Positions 35,485 through 45,036 are shown, numbered from the stretch's first letter. The stretch: 64,000 nucleotides of DNA from Zongyangia hominis (GCF_014385095.1 NZ_JACRTC010000001.1:558001-622000), one strand, 5' to 3'. Numbers and translations are program-made. Notes: generated by a model from the sequence alone, not told the origin.

Positions 35485-36636
35485 TCAACCGATTTGCGCC
35501 CGCACAAAAGCCCGGGCCGCCCCGTCCGCCCTTTTGATGTCCTCCATACTGTTTGCTTCTTTTCTATATTCTGTCAGGGAGAGCGACGCTTCCACCAGCT
35601 CCCCAATTTTGAGAAAGGGGATTTTCTTCTGTAAAAAGAGGCCGACCGCCTCCTCATTGGCCCCATTGACCACGCATGGCATCAGCCCCCCCATCTCGAT
35701 GGCCCGCACACAGCTGCGCAGGCAGTCAAAGGTCTCGAAATCGGGCGGGTAGAAGGTAAGGCTCCCGTATTCGGTCAGGGAGAGAGGCCGGGTCTTCCCC
35801 GGCAGACGCTCGGGATAGGTCAGCGCCAGCTGAATGGGCAGCCGCATGTCCGGCACCCCCATCTGGGCAATGACCGAACCGTCGGCAAATTCCACCGCCG
35901 AGTGGACCACGCTTTCCCGGTGGACCACAATCTCCACCTGCTCGGGGCGAAGGCCGAAAAGCCAGACCGCCTCGATGAGCTCCAAGCCCTTGTTCATCAG
36001 GGTGGCGGAATCCACGGTGATCTTCCCGCCCATATTCCAGGTGGGATGTCGCAGGGTGTCCTCCACCGATATTCTTTGTAAATCTTCCTTTTTCATACCG
36101 AAAAAGGGACCGCCCGACGCGGTCAATAGAATTTTTTGGAGGTGCTCCCGATGGCCGTCCCCCCAAAGGCACTGAAAAATGGCCGAATGCTCGCTGTCCA
36201 CCGGCAGAATTTGCGCGCCGGTGCGCTGGGCGGTCTCTAAGACCAGCCGCCCGCCGGCCACCAAGGACTCCTTGTTGGCAAGCGCCAGCGTCTTCCCAGC
36301 TTCCAGCGCCGCCATGGTGGGGACAAGCCCCGCGATGCCGACAACGGCGTTGACGATGATGTCGTTTTCTTCTAAGGACGCGGCCTCTTTGAGACCCTCC
36401 TCCCCGCACAGCACCGATACCGGCAGATCCCGCAGCCGCTCGGCAAGCGCCCGGGCGGCGCTTTCGTTGGCCACCGCCACATATGGGGGCCGGTACTTGC
36501 GCGCCTGCTCCTCCAGAAGATCAATGCTGCTGTTGGCGCTCAGGACCGTCACTTCATAACCCAGATGGTCGATGACGTCCAGGGTCTGGGTTCCAATGGA
36601 GCCTGTCGACCCCAGAACCGCTATCTTTTTTGCCAT
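35485..36636 (-). CDS. dxr: 1-deoxy-D-xylulose 5-phosphate reductoisomerase
   Basis: First committed enzyme of the MEP pathway; converts DXP to MEP with NADPH. 383 residues. The N-terminal GSTGSIGTQTLDV motif binds NADPH, and VDSEHSAIFQCL and ASGGPF are the metal- and substrate-site segments. MPCVVNGANEEAVGLFL near the C-terminus is also conserved. It lies between cdsA and rseP as in most Clostridia; a 145-bp gap to cdsA holds a possible internal terminator. Confidence 0.97.
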   Translation of the reverse strand: MAKKIAVLGSTGSIGTQTLDVIDHLGYEVTVLSANSSIDLLEEQARKYRPPYVAVANESAARALAERLRDLPVSVLCGEEGLKEAASLEENDIIVNAVVGIAGLVPTMAALEAGKTLALANKESLVAGGRLVLETAQRTGAQILPVDSEHSAIFQCLWGDGHREHLQKILLTASGGPFFGMKKEDLQRISVEDTLRHPTWNMGGKITVDSATLMNKGLELIEAVWLFGLRPEQVEIVVHRESVVHSAVEFADGSVIAQMGVPDMRLPIQLALTYPERLPGKTRPLSLTEYGSLTFYPPDFETFDCLRSCVRAIEMGGLMPCVVNGANEEAVGLFLQKKIPFLKIGELVEASLSLTEYRKEANSMEDIKRADGAARAFVRAQIG

Positions 36637-36704
36637 GATATTTCCTTACTCCATTTCCTGTGAACCAAGGACTTTCCCCGGTCCCACCGCTATAAAACAA
36701 AGCA

Positions 36705-36730
36705 CACTTATCAGCTGACGATGATAAGTG
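36705..36730 (-). terminator. Possible internal attenuator between cdsA and dxr
   Basis: CACTTATCA (36705-36713) pairs with TGATAAGTG (36722-36730); downstream on the minus strand comes TGCTTTGTTTTATAG, a broken U-tract. It could reduce read-through from cdsA into dxr. Confidence 0.45.
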
Positions 36731-36781
36731 CCGCTTCTTTGGAAAGTTCTTTTTCTTTCTTTGACCTCCGTGACGCTTGCT

Positions 36782-37627
36782 TTACGCCAACCGAATCAGC
36801 GTCAGATACTGCACCGCCACGTAAAACATAGGCGACACAAACAGGATGCTATCGAACCGGTCCATAATGCCGCCGTGTCCGGGCATGATGGTGCCGAAAT
36901 CCTTGATGCCGCACTGTCTCTTTATAATAGATGCGGAAAGATCGCCAACTATGCTAAGAAGTGAACCGATGGGCGCGAGAAGCAATAGCATCGGGTAGTT
37001 GACCGCCACCTTGATGTCAAAAAGCGCCCCGCATAGGTAGGTATAGAGAAGTCCAAACAGCACAAAAAACACGGTACAGGTGACAAGTCCGCCAATGGCG
37101 CCTTCCACCGTCTTTTTCGGGCTGATCTTGGGGGCCAGCTTCCGCTTGCCCCAGGCCCGGCCCACAAAATAGGCCCCGGAATCGGAGACCCAGGCCGCCG
37201 CCAGGGTGAGAATCAGGCAGAAAATGCCCAGCGTCGTGTTTTGCAGCGCATCCCGGATGTTGACAAGGCTCAAGAAGGAAAACGGGATGCAGATGGAGAC
37301 CATAAAGGCCATCCCTACCTCCCCGATTTTGAGGCTTTCATGCTGGCGCAGCAGAATGAGAAACAGGGTCAGCACAAAGATTAAGCAACCCATGGCGATG
37401 AACTTAAAGGCTATTAGGAGCTTGAAGAAGGGCACACTGGCCGCAAAGAGCAGGCAAATGCCTGTGAGCACCTTGTGCTGGGTGCATTTGGTGGCGAGCA
37501 GGACTTCATGGACAGCAATGGTCGAAATGGCGCTGATCACGATATTTAAAACAATGGTATCATAGCAAAAAAGGACAATAGCCAGAATTATGAGTCCAAC
37601 TCCGGCCGAAATAAGACGTTGTTTCAT
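36782..37627 (-). CDS. cdsA: Phosphatidate cytidylyltransferase
   Basis: Makes CDP-diacylglycerol from phosphatidate and CTP, the branch point of phospholipid synthesis, in the membrane. 281 residues from 37627 (GGAG six nt upstream; two tandem ATGs) with about eight membrane helices. The family signature is read near the end: SIIKRQCGIKDFGTIMPGHGGIMDRFDS, which carries the metal-binding Asp. WVSDSGAYFVGR and KISPKKTVEGAIGG are other conserved segments. Confidence 0.96.
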   Translation of the reverse strand: MKQRLISAGVGLIILAIVLFCYDTIVLNIVISAISTIAVHEVLLATKCTQHKVLTGICLLFAASVPFFKLLIAFKFIAMGCLIFVLTLFLILLRQHESLKIGEVGMAFMVSICIPFSFLSLVNIRDALQNTTLGIFCLILTLAAAWVSDSGAYFVGRAWGKRKLAPKISPKKTVEGAIGGLVTCTVFFVLFGLLYTYLCGALFDIKVAVNYPMLLLLAPIGSLLSIVGDLSASIIKRQCGIKDFGTIMPGHGGIMDRFDSILFVSPMFYVAVQYLTLIRLA

Positions 37628-37699
37628 CATTAGCTCCATTCCGCCGTGATGCCCCGGCAAGATCTGTCTTCGCATTGTGCCCGGGATCGATCCCCGGCG

Positions 37700-38431
37700 C
37701 TAGATGCCGCCGAAGCGGCGGCTGCGGCTATTGTAGATAGAGATGGCCTCCTCCAGATGTTTGGGGGTAAAATCGGGCCAAAGAATGTCCATCATCACAA
37801 ATTCCGCATAGGCGCACTGCCACAAAAGGAAATTGGAAATGCGGTATTCCCCACTGGGACGGATAATGAGATCCGGGTCGGGCTGTCCCGACGTGTAGAG
37901 CGCGTCGGACACGGTTCTCTCGTCGATGTCCTCCACCCGCAGGTCCCCGTCCTTGACCTGCTGGGCCAGCTTTCTCGCCGCCTGGACGATCTCCTGGCGC
38001 CCGCCGTAATTAAGGGCCACATTCACCGTCAGCCCCGTGGCGTCCCGGCTGCCCTCCTCCGCCTCGGCCATCAGCTCCTGGATGTCCGCGTCCAGCGGAC
38101 GGCGGTCCCCGATAAAGATGGAGCGGATGTTGTCGTCCTTGTGGGAAAAGGCGTTGTGCAGGTAGTCCCGCAGCAAATTCATGATGGCGTCCACCTCGTC
38201 CTGGGGGCGCTTCCAATTTTCTGTGGAAAAAGCGTACACAGTAAGGTAGGGAATCCCAATCTCCTGACAATACTGCGTGATTGTCCGAAAGGTTTCCGCG
38301 CCCTTACTGTGTCCAGCCTTTCTGGGAAGGCCGCGCTTTTTTGCCCATCTGCCGTTGCCGTCCATGATGATGCCGATGTGTTGGGGCAAAATTCTAGGAG
38401 CGGCTTCCTTTTTGGCAAAAAAACGCGGCAT
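37700..38431 (-). CDS. uppS: Isoprenyl (undecaprenyl) diphosphate synthase
   Basis: Cis-prenyltransferase making undecaprenyl diphosphate, the lipid carrier for cell-wall synthesis. 243 residues: HIGIIMDGNGRWA with catalytic D24, GHSKGAE, and TSGQPDPDLIIRPSGEYRISNFL near the C-terminus are all canonical. It lies between frr and cdsA, its usual place, and starts after GGAGAAGGGG. Confidence 0.96.
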   Translation of the reverse strand: MPRFFAKKEAAPRILPQHIGIIMDGNGRWAKKRGLPRKAGHSKGAETFRTITQYCQEIGIPYLTVYAFSTENWKRPQDEVDAIMNLLRDYLHNAFSHKDDNIRSIFIGDRRPLDADIQELMAEAEEGSRDATGLTVNVALNYGGRQEIVQAARKLAQQVKDGDLRVEDIDERTVSDALYTSGQPDPDLIIRPSGEYRISNFLLWQCAYAEFVMMDILWPDFTPKHLEEAISIYNSRSRRFGGI

Positions 38432-38473
38432 ATTCCCCTTCTCCTTTGCACTTGTTAAAATTGAATTGATGCG

Positions 38474-39028
38474 TTAGATGGAGAGAATCTCCTTCTCCTT
38501 GGCGGCGGACATCCCATCGATATCCTTGACATATTTGTCCGTCAAGTCCTGCATTTCCTTCTCATAATCCTTCAGGTCGTCTTCGCTGAGCTCATTTTTC
38601 TTTTTCATGGCTTTGAACTTGTCGTTGGCGTCCCGGCGGATGGCGCGGATGGCAACCTTGCCTTCCTCGGCGAGCTTGCGCACGTCCTTGCACAGCTCTT
38701 TACGGCGCTCCTCCGTCAACTGCGGGAACGCGATGCGCAGCACATTGCCGTCGTTGGTGGGATTGATACCCAGTTCCGACTTTTGGATGGCCTTCTCGAT
38801 CATTTTCAGTGTACTTTTGTCCCAGGGCTGGATAACCAAGATCCGGGCCTCCGCCACCGAAATGGCCGCCATCTGATTGATGGGGGTGGGTACGCCGTAA
38901 TAATCGGCCGTGATTTTGTCAAGCACCGCGGGATTGGCACGTCCCGCACGGATGGCATCGAACTCGCCTTTGAGCACCTTGATGGTTTTGCCCATCTTTT
39001 CGTCGTATACTTTGAAGTCTTCTCTCAT
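38474..39028 (-). CDS. frr: Ribosome recycling factor
   Basis: Splits post-termination ribosomes together with EF-G. 184 residues, the standard size; the long helical bundle has the conserved [29 protein letters not shown] start of domain II and the LTEERRKEL motif. It begins five bases past the pyrH stop, in the same transcript. Confidence 0.97.
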   Translation of the reverse strand: MREDFKVYDEKMGKTIKVLKGEFDAIRAGRANPAVLDKITADYYGVPTPINQMAAISVAEARILVIQPWDKSTLKMIEKAIQKSELGINPTNDGNVLRIAFPQLTEERRKELCKDVRKLAEEGKVAIRAIRRDANDKFKAMKKKNELSEDDLKDYEKEMQDLTDKYVKDIDGMSAAKEKEILSI

Positions 39029-39033
39029 GGTTC

Positions 39034-39744
39034 TTAATCCTCCTTGACAATTGTGCCGATCTCTTCACCAATCAGCGCTTTATAAATATTATCCGGATCG
39101 GATAAACTGAACACCATAATGGGGATGTCGTTATCTTTGCACATGGTAGCGGCCGTCAGGTCCATGACAGCCAGCTCTTTGTCCAGCACCTCTTTGAAGG
39201 TGAGATTGTCGTATTTGACCGCATCCTTATTCTTGGCCGGATCGCTGTCGTATACACCGTCCACCATGGTTGCCTTAAAGATGATGTCCGCGTCAATTTC
39301 AGCCGCCCGCAGTGAGGAGGCCGTATCGGTGGAAAAGAAGGGATTGCCGGTGCCGCAGCCGAAGATGACGACCCGGCCCTTTTCCAAATGGCGGACCGCC
39401 CGGTTGCGGATATAGGGCTCCGCTACCTGCTGCATGGAGATGGCGGTCTGTACCCGGACGACCACGCCCAGCTGTTCCAGGGCGTCGGCCAATGCCAGGG
39501 CGTTGATGACGGTAGCCAGCATACCCATATGATCGGCGCGGGTGCGGTCCATCTTACCGCTGGAGCGGCCTCTCCAGAAGTTGCCGCCACCGACTACGAT
39601 GGCGATCTCAGCGCCCACATCCACGCATTTTTTGATACCTTTGCATATTTCATAGACCGTATCGTAATCCAAACCGAATTTGTTGTTGCCTGCCAGAGCT
39701 TCGCCGGAAAGTTTGAGTAGAACTCTTTTGTACTTCGGCTGCAT
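39034..39744 (-). CDS. pyrH: UMP kinase
   Basis: Amino-acid-kinase-fold enzyme that phosphorylates UMP to UDP. 236 residues. [11 protein letters not shown] near the N-terminus binds phosphate, [10 protein letters not shown] the nucleotide, and [21 protein letters not shown] is typical of bacterial UMP kinases. It is here the first gene of its transcript, with its own promoter, because the usual upstream neighbour tsf is separated by an inverted insertion. Confidence 0.97.
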   Translation of the reverse strand: MQPKYKRVLLKLSGEALAGNNKFGLDYDTVYEICKGIKKCVDVGAEIAIVVGGGNFWRGRSSGKMDRTRADHMGMLATVINALALADALEQLGVVVRVQTAISMQQVAEPYIRNRAVRHLEKGRVVIFGCGTGNPFFSTDTASSLRAAEIDADIIFKATMVDGVYDSDPAKNKDAVKYDNLTFKEVLDKELAVMDLTAATMCKDNDIPIMVFSLSDPDNIYKALIGEEIGTIVKED

Positions 39745-39790
39745 ATTTCACACTCCTTGGTCTTTTCAGGATTTTCCTTCGATCTCTATT

Positions 39791-39819
39791 ATTTTACAAT
39801 AACCGGACAGTGATGTAAA
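39791..39819 (-). promoter_or_regulatory. Promoter of the pyrH-frr-uppS-cdsA-dxr-rseP-ispG-polC block
   Basis: TTTACA (39814-39819), a 17-bp spacer and TAAAAT (39791-39796), about 40 nt upstream of pyrH. The rest of the 39745-40077 gap, apart from the divergent promoter at 40027-40055, is AT-rich and shows nothing further. Confidence 0.7.
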
Positions 39820-40026
39820 GACTATCAAACCCAAAGAATTGTAAAAGTATTTCTTTCGGATATTATAGTGAACCTGCCGCTGATATTTTGGTAATATTGC
39901 TTATCTTTATACAAAACCCAGTCCCCAAGTTATTTCTTGTGCCCTATTTTTCCCATTTCTTACTTTTCTTCCAGCCTGGGCCCACTCCCCCTCGCCCATG
40001 GACACCTAGGGTGATCTTTGCCATGC

Positions 40027-40055
40027 TTGTCTTTCTCGCCTTCTTCTCTTATAAT
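40027..40055 (+). promoter_or_regulatory. Promoter of the GT-C membrane protein gene
   Basis: TTGTCT (40027-40032), a 17-bp spacer and a perfect TATAAT (40050-40055), followed by AAAAGGAGGGG and the ATG at 40078. Confidence 0.7.
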
Positions 40056-40077
40056 TGATAAAAAGGAGGGGATACAG

Positions 40078-41772
40078 ATGGAAACGATGATGGAGAAAAG
40101 AAAGATGACTGTCTCATTCCTCATTCTATCTCTTGCTTTTTTGCTGTTATGCATCCGATGTTTCTATGGCTTTGACTGGTCCGACGAGACCTATTATCTC
40201 GCTCTTCCCTATCGCTTTGTCCTGGGCGATCAATTTTTTCTGCACTCCTGGGATATCCATCAGCTGAGCGCCATGCTCCTCGTACCCTTCGTCCGCCTTT
40301 ATACTTTTATTGTGGGATCGACAGAAGGCATCCTTTTATCCTTTCGCCTATTGTATACGGTTTTGCAGTTTATCATTGCCATCACCGCTTTCTCAGTTTT
40401 CAAAAAGCATTTTTCCATCGTGGCCTCCCTATTATCCTCCCTCAGCTATCTACTGTTTACCCCCGCTCAGATTCAAAATTTTTCCTACAATACACTCTCC
40501 CTCAGCTTTTTGTTCCTGGCTATTTTATCTTTTCTCTCCCATAAGAAAGGGGGATTTCTCTTTCTTTCCGGTATTTTTTTCGCGCTCGCCGTCCAGTGTT
40601 ACCCCTTTCTTGTGATTTTTGTTCCCGTAATAATGGTCCCGCTCTTCTTCCTATTCTTACGCGGCTGTGACAAACGAAAGGTGGTTTTTTCTCTTCTTCT
40701 GTTTGCCGGGGGCTGTCTGCTGGTGCTCGCGCTTTTACTTTGCAATCTCGTGATGCATTCCTCTTTTTCTGCACTGATTCACCATCTGCCCTACCTCATC
40801 ACCGACCCGGAACATCCGTCGCGGGGCTTGCTCCAGCCGTTGTATGCCTATTTCTTCTCCTATTTCTCCAACTATGCCTTTTTGCTGATCATAAGTGGCG
40901 CCAGCATCGCTTCCTTTCTGCTCCTTAAACAAATTCTGCCAGAAGGGCGGCGGCTTCTTTTACGAAAATTACTCTTTGTCATCGCTTCCGCCCTCTTGCT
41001 ATTGGAAATCTTTCGAGCTTTCTTTATGAAAGATATTGGAGTCAACCGGGTTCATCTTTTTCTGATTCCATTTGCCTTGACCGGCCCCTTATTCTTTTTA
41101 GCTTGCAAGGATTTCCGCCATCATTTCACGCCTTTCCTGTTATGGGGATCTGGCATCCTTTTCTCCCTTGCTGTCAGCTATGGGACCAACAACGGCTACT
41201 CTTTTTTCTCGTTCCCTTTTATTTTCTGTACCGTCGCTGTCATCCTCCTGATATCTCAAATAATTCCAGAGCTTTTTCCCAATTCGATTCCCCTCCGGGC
41301 TGCTTTCCCGCTATTTTTATGTTGCTTCATTGCACTGATCGGCACTTTGCGCATCACAATTGTTTATAGAGACGGCCCGGTTTCGTCTCTAACAGCCCAG
41401 CTTCAACACGGCCCCGGCGCTTATCTCTTTACAACCCAAGAGCAGCAGCAAAAATATCAATCCATCATCCACGCTTTTTCCTATCTACCTGAGGAGGGGA
41501 CCGTTCTCTTTACTAAGCTGCTTCCCTTCGGTTACCTCGCTACAACCGCGGCGCCCGCCTCCCCTTCGATCTGGCGCACCCCGCTTGAGAGTGAACGCCT
41601 CCTCCAGTATTACCGCCTTCATCCGGAGAAACTGCCCGACTGCGTCTTTGTTGTCAAGGACGGATATGGTATCACCAACGAACACAATCCCCTAAGCGTA
41701 TTTTTTGAGGAGTATTTGGAAGATTTTGAGGCCATCAATCTTGACAGCGCCACCGTTTATATCAAAAAATGA
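40078..41772 (+). CDS. GT-C/ArnT-like (family 39) membrane glycosyltransferase, putative
   Basis: A polytopic membrane protein of 564 residues with about 11-13 helices followed by a ~110-residue soluble C-terminal part. After the first helix comes WSDETYYLALPYRF, the acidic DE pair in the first outside loop that marks polyprenyl-phosphate-sugar-dependent GT-C enzymes; HSWDIHQLSAML after it resembles the ArnT/PMT pattern. It would add a sugar to lipid, wall polymer or protein outside the cell. Its base composition is visibly more A+T-rich than the neighbours, and it lies inverted between tsf and pyrH, both signs of acquisition. Family assignment is moderate; no donor or acceptor can be named. 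Confidence 0.72.
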   Translation: METMMEKRKMTVSFLILSLAFLLLCIRCFYGFDWSDETYYLALPYRFVLGDQFFLHSWDIHQLSAMLLVPFVRLYTFIVGSTEGILLSFRLLYTVLQFIIAITAFSVFKKHFSIVASLLSSLSYLLFTPAQIQNFSYNTLSLSFLFLAILSFLSHKKGGFLFLSGIFFALAVQCYPFLVIFVPVIMVPLFFLFLRGCDKRKVVFSLLLFAGGCLLVLALLLCNLVMHSSFSALIHHLPYLITDPEHPSRGLLQPLYAYFFSYFSNYAFLLIISGASIASFLLLKQILPEGRRLLLRKLLFVIASALLLLEIFRAFFMKDIGVNRVHLFLIPFALTGPLFFLACKDFRHHFTPFLLWGSGILFSLAVSYGTNNGYSFFSFPFIFCTVAVILLISQIIPELFPNSIPLRAAFPLFLCCFIALIGTLRITIVYRDGPVSSLTAQLQHGPGAYLFTTQEQQQKYQSIIHAFSYLPEEGTVLFTKLLPFGYLATTAAPASPSIWRTPLESERLLQYYRLHPEKLPDCVFVVKDGYGITNEHNPLSVFFEEYLEDFEAINLDSATVYIKK

Positions 41773-41790
41773 TATTTCCTCCGGGGCAGC

Positions 41791-41830
41791 AAAAAAGGGC
41801 TTATCCCTCTTTTGGGATAAGCCCTTTTTA
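41791..41830. terminator. Bidirectional terminator between the GT-C gene and tsf
   Basis: GGGCTTATCCC (41797-41807) pairs with GGGATAAGCCC (41814-41824), flanked by six A on the left and five T on the right; it serves both convergent genes. Confidence 0.93.
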
Positions 41831-41839
41831 AAAGCGAAA

Positions 41840-42754
41840 TTATTTCATCATGCTGGCAACTTCATCAGCGAAGTTGTCTTCTCTCTTCTCCAGGCCCTCG
41901 CCCTTTTCAAAGCGGACAAAGGAAACGAGCTTGATCTCGCTGCCCAGCTCTTTGGCGGTGTTGGCCACATATTTGCCGACGGTGATATCGCCGTCTTTGA
42001 CAAAGGGCTGCTCCACCAGGCAGACTTCCTTGTAGAACTTGCCGATTCTGCCCATGACCATTTTCTCAGCGATGTTGGCGGGCTTGCCTTCGTTCATGGC
42101 CTGCGCGGTAAGGATTTCTTTCTCCTTTTCCACCACGTCGGCAGGAACGTCCTCTTTGTTCAGATACTGAGGCGCAACCGCGGCGATCTGCATGGCGATA
42201 TCCTTGGCAAAGCTCTTGAACTCGTCTTTAGCGGCAACGGCGCTGTCCACGTCGAACTTGACCATAACGCCGATTCTTCCGCCGCCATGGATGTAGGTGC
42301 ACAGCTCGCCTTCCAGACGGGCAAAGCGACGGACCTTCATGTTCTCGCCGATGACGAGAATCTTGTCGCGCAGCACTTCTTCCACCGTCATGTCGGAGCC
42401 GGCCGCTTTGCATTTGAGCAGCGCGTCCACATCGGCGGGGTTCTCTTCGATGGCAGTTTTAGCAAAGGAATCTACCATCGCGACGAAATCGGAGTTCTTG
42501 GCGACAAAGTCGGTCTCCGCGTTGACTTCGATCATGACGCCCACCTTTTTGGCGTCGTCAACCAGGGCATAGACAAGTCCCTCGGCAGCGATACGGGTCG
42601 CTTTCTTCGCCGCAGCGGCCAGTCCCTTTTCACGAAGGATTTCAATTGCCTTGTCCATATCGCCGTCGGTCTGAGACAGCGCTTTTTTACAATCCATCAT
42701 TCCACAGCCGGTTCTCTCGCGGAGCGCTTTTACATCGCTTGCTGTAAATGCCAT
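41840..42754 (-). CDS. tsf: Elongation factor Ts
   Basis: Nucleotide-exchange factor for EF-Tu. 304 residues, with N-terminal UBA-like domain [19 protein letters not shown], the TDFVAKN motif, and the two core domains. Translated from AGGAGG nine nt before the ATG, 106 bp downstream of rpsB on the same transcript; a hairpin lies in the gap. Confidence 0.97.
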   Translation of the reverse strand: MAFTASDVKALRERTGCGMMDCKKALSQTDGDMDKAIEILREKGLAAAAKKATRIAAEGLVYALVDDAKKVGVMIEVNAETDFVAKNSDFVAMVDSFAKTAIEENPADVDALLKCKAAGSDMTVEEVLRDKILVIGENMKVRRFARLEGELCTYIHGGGRIGVMVKFDVDSAVAAKDEFKSFAKDIAMQIAAVAPQYLNKEDVPADVVEKEKEILTAQAMNEGKPANIAEKMVMGRIGKFYKEVCLVEQPFVKDGDITVGKYVANTAKELGSEIKLVSFVRFEKGEGLEKREDNFADEVASMMK

Positions 42755-42805
42755 AGTTTACATCCTCCTATGTTTCATTCTCAATATTTCGATCTCTTAC
42801 AATAG

Positions 42806-42833
42806 GAATGCCCGGGCAACTGCACGGGCATTC
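42806..42833 (-). terminator. Hairpin in the rpsB-tsf gap
   Basis: GAATGCCCG (42806-42814) pairs with CGGGCATTC (42825-42833). Downstream on the minus strand is CTATTG rather than a U-tract, so it may tune the rpsB/tsf ratio rather than terminate fully. Confidence 0.45.
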
Positions 42834-42860
42834 TCTTCATAGACAAAAAGTGCGTACGCC

Positions 42861-43595
42861 TTATGCGTTGGCCGCTTCCTCTTCTTTTTCAGCCGCGGCC
42901 TCTTCCACCTGCTCGCCCTGTTTGCCCTCAAGGATGGCGTTGGCCATAGTCTGAGCAATCAGTTTGACAGCGCGGATGGCGTCGTCGTTGCCGGGGATGA
43001 CGTAGTCAATCTCGTCGGGGTCGCAGTTGGTATCAACAATGGCGACAATGGGAATACCCAGTTTCTTCGCTTCCGCAACGGCGATTCTCTCTTTTCTCGG
43101 GTCGACGATGAACAGAGCGCCGGGGAGCTTTTTCATGGTCTTGATGCCGCCCATGAATTTTTCCAGTTTTTCAATCTCAAGGTTCAGTTTGATGACCTCT
43201 TTTTTGGGCAGACGGTCAAAGGTGCCGTCCTCCTCCATGGTGCGCAGCTGCGCGAGGCGGTCGATTCTGCGGCGGATAGTCTTGAAGTTGGTGAGCATGC
43301 CGCCCAGCCATCTGGCGTTGACGAAGTTGGCGCCTGCGCGCTCAGCCTCTTCCTTGATGGACTCGCCAGCCTGTTTTTTGGTTCCTACAAACAGAACGGT
43401 GTCGCCGTTGGCGGCCACGTCTCTGACAAACATGTAGGCCTCTTCCAGTTTCTTCACGGTCTTCTGCAGGTCAATGATATAGATACCATTTCTCTCCGTG
43501 AAGATGTACTTTGCCATTTTCGGGTTCCATCTTCTGGTCTGATGTCCAAAGTGAACACCGGCTTCCAGAAGCTGTTTCATAGATACTACGCCCAT
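42861..43595 (-). CDS. rpsB: 30S ribosomal protein S2
   Basis: Small-subunit ribosomal protein of 244 residues from ATG 43595 (AAGGAGG upstream; the longer in-frame extension to 43763 is leader). [22 protein letters not shown] is the S2 start signature; [13 protein letters not shown] and [15 protein letters not shown] are also conserved. The tail is Glu/Ala-rich, as in many Firmicutes. About 105 nt of leader separates promoter and start, long enough for S2 autoregulation, but no known motif was recognised. Confidence 0.97.
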   Translation of the reverse strand: MGVVSMKQLLEAGVHFGHQTRRWNPKMAKYIFTERNGIYIIDLQKTVKKLEEAYMFVRDVAANGDTVLFVGTKKQAGESIKEEAERAGANFVNARWLGGMLTNFKTIRRRIDRLAQLRTMEEDGTFDRLPKKEVIKLNLEIEKLEKFMGGIKTMKKLPGALFIVDPRKERIAVAEAKKLGIPIVAIVDTNCDPDEIDYVIPGNDDAIRAVKLIAQTMANAILEGKQGEQVEEAAAEKEEEAANA

Positions 43596-43704
43596 GTTAA
43601 AATCCTCCTTAGGTTGTTTCCTCCGTCTTACCGTTTCTGCGAAATGACCGGTCCGACGGACCAGCACCTGATTCACAGCGGCAAAACGTGTGTTTTTCCG
43701 ATAT

Positions 43705-43733
43705 ATTATAGCACGTGAGAACGCTCCTTGCAA
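43705..43733 (-). promoter_or_regulatory. Promoter of rpsB-tsf
   Basis: TTGCAA (43728-43733), a 17-bp spacer and a perfect TATAAT (43705-43710) on the minus strand. Confidence 0.8.
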
Positions 43734-43761
43734 GGGTTTTTTCAGAGTTTTTTCTCTTTTC

Positions 43762-43798
43762 AAATCAAAACGCCCGCCCTTTTGTAAGGACAGGCGTC
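43762..43798 (-). terminator. Terminator after ymxH
   Basis: An imperfect 11-12 bp helix between 43770-43782 and 43786-43797 is followed by TTTTGATTT on the minus strand, 20 bp past the ymxH stop and just before the rpsB promoter. Confidence 0.7.
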
Positions 43799-43819
43799 AA
43801 CAAGACAGTACAATCTTTG

Positions 43820-44110
43820 TTACTTAAAAAGTCCCTCCATAAAGCCGCCGAACTTTTTCGGACGGCGGCGGGGCATATCGAAGTTAACCAGGATGATATC
43901 CTCGCCAATCACCTGGATGTTGTTCCAGGAAATGACGATATCGTCCTCCCGCCCCAGCAGCCCAAAGCACCGCAGCCTGCCATAAACGATGATCGCCACC
44001 ACACAGGCGTTGCAAGTGTCGATTTCGATATCCGATACGCAGCCAAGTACGCACCCGTCCCGCACGTTGACCACGTCCTTATGTCTGAGATCTGTTATCC
44101 GGCAGCTCAT
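43820..44110 (-). CDS. YlmC/YmxH family sporulation protein (PRC-barrel)
   Basis: A 96-residue PRC-barrel protein. MSCRITDLRHKDVVNVRDG is the characteristic start of the YlmC/YmxH family, followed by LGCVSDIEID and the IPWNNI-like WNNIQVIGEDIILV. Start 44110 follows GGGAG; the longer frame to 44212 has no ribosome binding site and lacks family similarity. The family is found in endospore formers, and this copy is divergent from sigG. Molecular role unknown. Confidence 0.9.
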   Translation of the reverse strand: MSCRITDLRHKDVVNVRDGCVLGCVSDIEIDTCNACVVAIIVYGRLRCFGLLGREDDIVISWNNIQVIGEDIILVNFDMPRRRPKKFGGFMEGLFK

Positions 44111-44186
44111 CGCGCTCACTCCCTTTCCTAACATCCTATTCCCCCTTTTTCGAAAACATGTTAGTAACAATTGGAAAAATTCTAAT

Positions 44187-44239
44187 GCATGTGTCCCAAA
44201 GAGTGTGTCCATACTGTGAGGGTAGACCGGTGGACGGTC
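44187..44239 (+). promoter_or_regulatory. Forespore-type (sigma-G) promoter of sigG
   Basis: GCATG (44187-44191), an 18-bp spacer and CATACTG (44210-44216) match the B. subtilis sigma-G consensus gMATR-n18-CATwMTA except for the last base. The transcript would start near 44223 and begin with a small hairpin, GACCG/CGGTC (44225-44239). Confidence 0.65.
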
Positions 44240-44265
44240 AAAACAGCTGGATGGGAAGTGTGGGC

Positions 44266-45036
44266 ATGTATCTGAACAAGGTAGAACTGACGGGCGTGAA
44301 TACCTCCAAGTTGACAGTATTAAAAGAGGCGGAAAAGATGGAACTGCTCAAAAAGGCAAAGACCGGGGACCAGGATGCCAGAGAAAAGCTGATCAGCGGC
44401 AACCTGCGCCTGGTGTTGAGCGTGGTGCAGAAATTTGTCAACCGGGGAGAGAATCTGGACGATCTGTTCCAGGTGGGCTGTATAGGACTCATCAAGGCCA
44501 TCGACAACTTCGACCCCAACCAGAACGTCCGCTTTTCCACCTACGGCGTGCCCATGATCATCGGCGAAATCCGCCGCTATCTGCGGGACAACAACGCCAT
44601 CCGGGTCAGCCGCTCCATGCGGGACATCGCCTACAAGGCTATGCAGGTCAAGGAGCGGCTCATGGGCGAGGAGCTCAAGGAACCGACGGTGGAGGAAATC
44701 GCCAAGCAGATGCAGATGAAAAAAGAAGACGTGGTCCTGGCGCTGGAATCCATTGTGGAGCCCATCTCCCTCTATGAGCCGGTGTACTCCGACGGCGGGG
44801 ACACCATCTATGTGATGGACCAGGTGGGGGACAAAAACGACGACACCAACTGGCTCGAGGAAATCTCCATCAAGGAGGCCATCTCCCGGCTGTCGGGGCG
44901 GGAGAAGAAGATTCTCTCCCTCCGGTTTTTCGAGGGCAAGACCCAGATGGAGGTGGCCGGTGAAATCGGCATCAGTCAGGCCCAGGTGTCCAGACTCGAA
45001 AAGGGCGCCCTGGACCGCATCAAAAAACAAATTTAA
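44266..45036 (+). CDS. sigG: RNA polymerase sporulation sigma factor SigG
   Basis: Late forespore sigma factor. 256 residues from ATG 44266; NKVELTGVNTSKLTVLK matches the SigG N-terminus closely. Region 2 (LRLVLSVVQKF, DDLFQVGCIGLIKAIDNFDP, FSTYGVPMIIGEIRRYLRDNN) and region 4 (LSLRFFEGKTQMEVAGEIGISQAQVSRLEKGAL) are intact. An upstream extension to 44158 is discarded because it precedes the promoter and lacks homology. The ribosome binding site is poor (GGGAAG), which may slow early translation. Unlike the usual order, it is not adjacent to spoIIGA-sigE, which lie about 6 kb away in opposite orientation. Confidence 0.96.
   Translation: MYLNKVELTGVNTSKLTVLKEAEKMELLKKAKTGDQDAREKLISGNLRLVLSVVQKFVNRGENLDDLFQVGCIGLIKAIDNFDPNQNVRFSTYGVPMIIGEIRRYLRDNNAIRVSRSMRDIAYKAMQVKERLMGEELKEPTVEEIAKQMQMKKEDVVLALESIVEPISLYEPVYSDGGDTIYVMDQVGDKNDDTNWLEEISIKEAISRLSGREKKILSLRFFEGKTQMEVAGEIGISQAQVSRLEKGALDRIKKQI

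Noticed and set aside
44158..44265. N-terminal extension of SigG containing a CPYC segment
   Set aside because: It precedes the sigma-G-type promoter start site and has no counterpart in SigG proteins.
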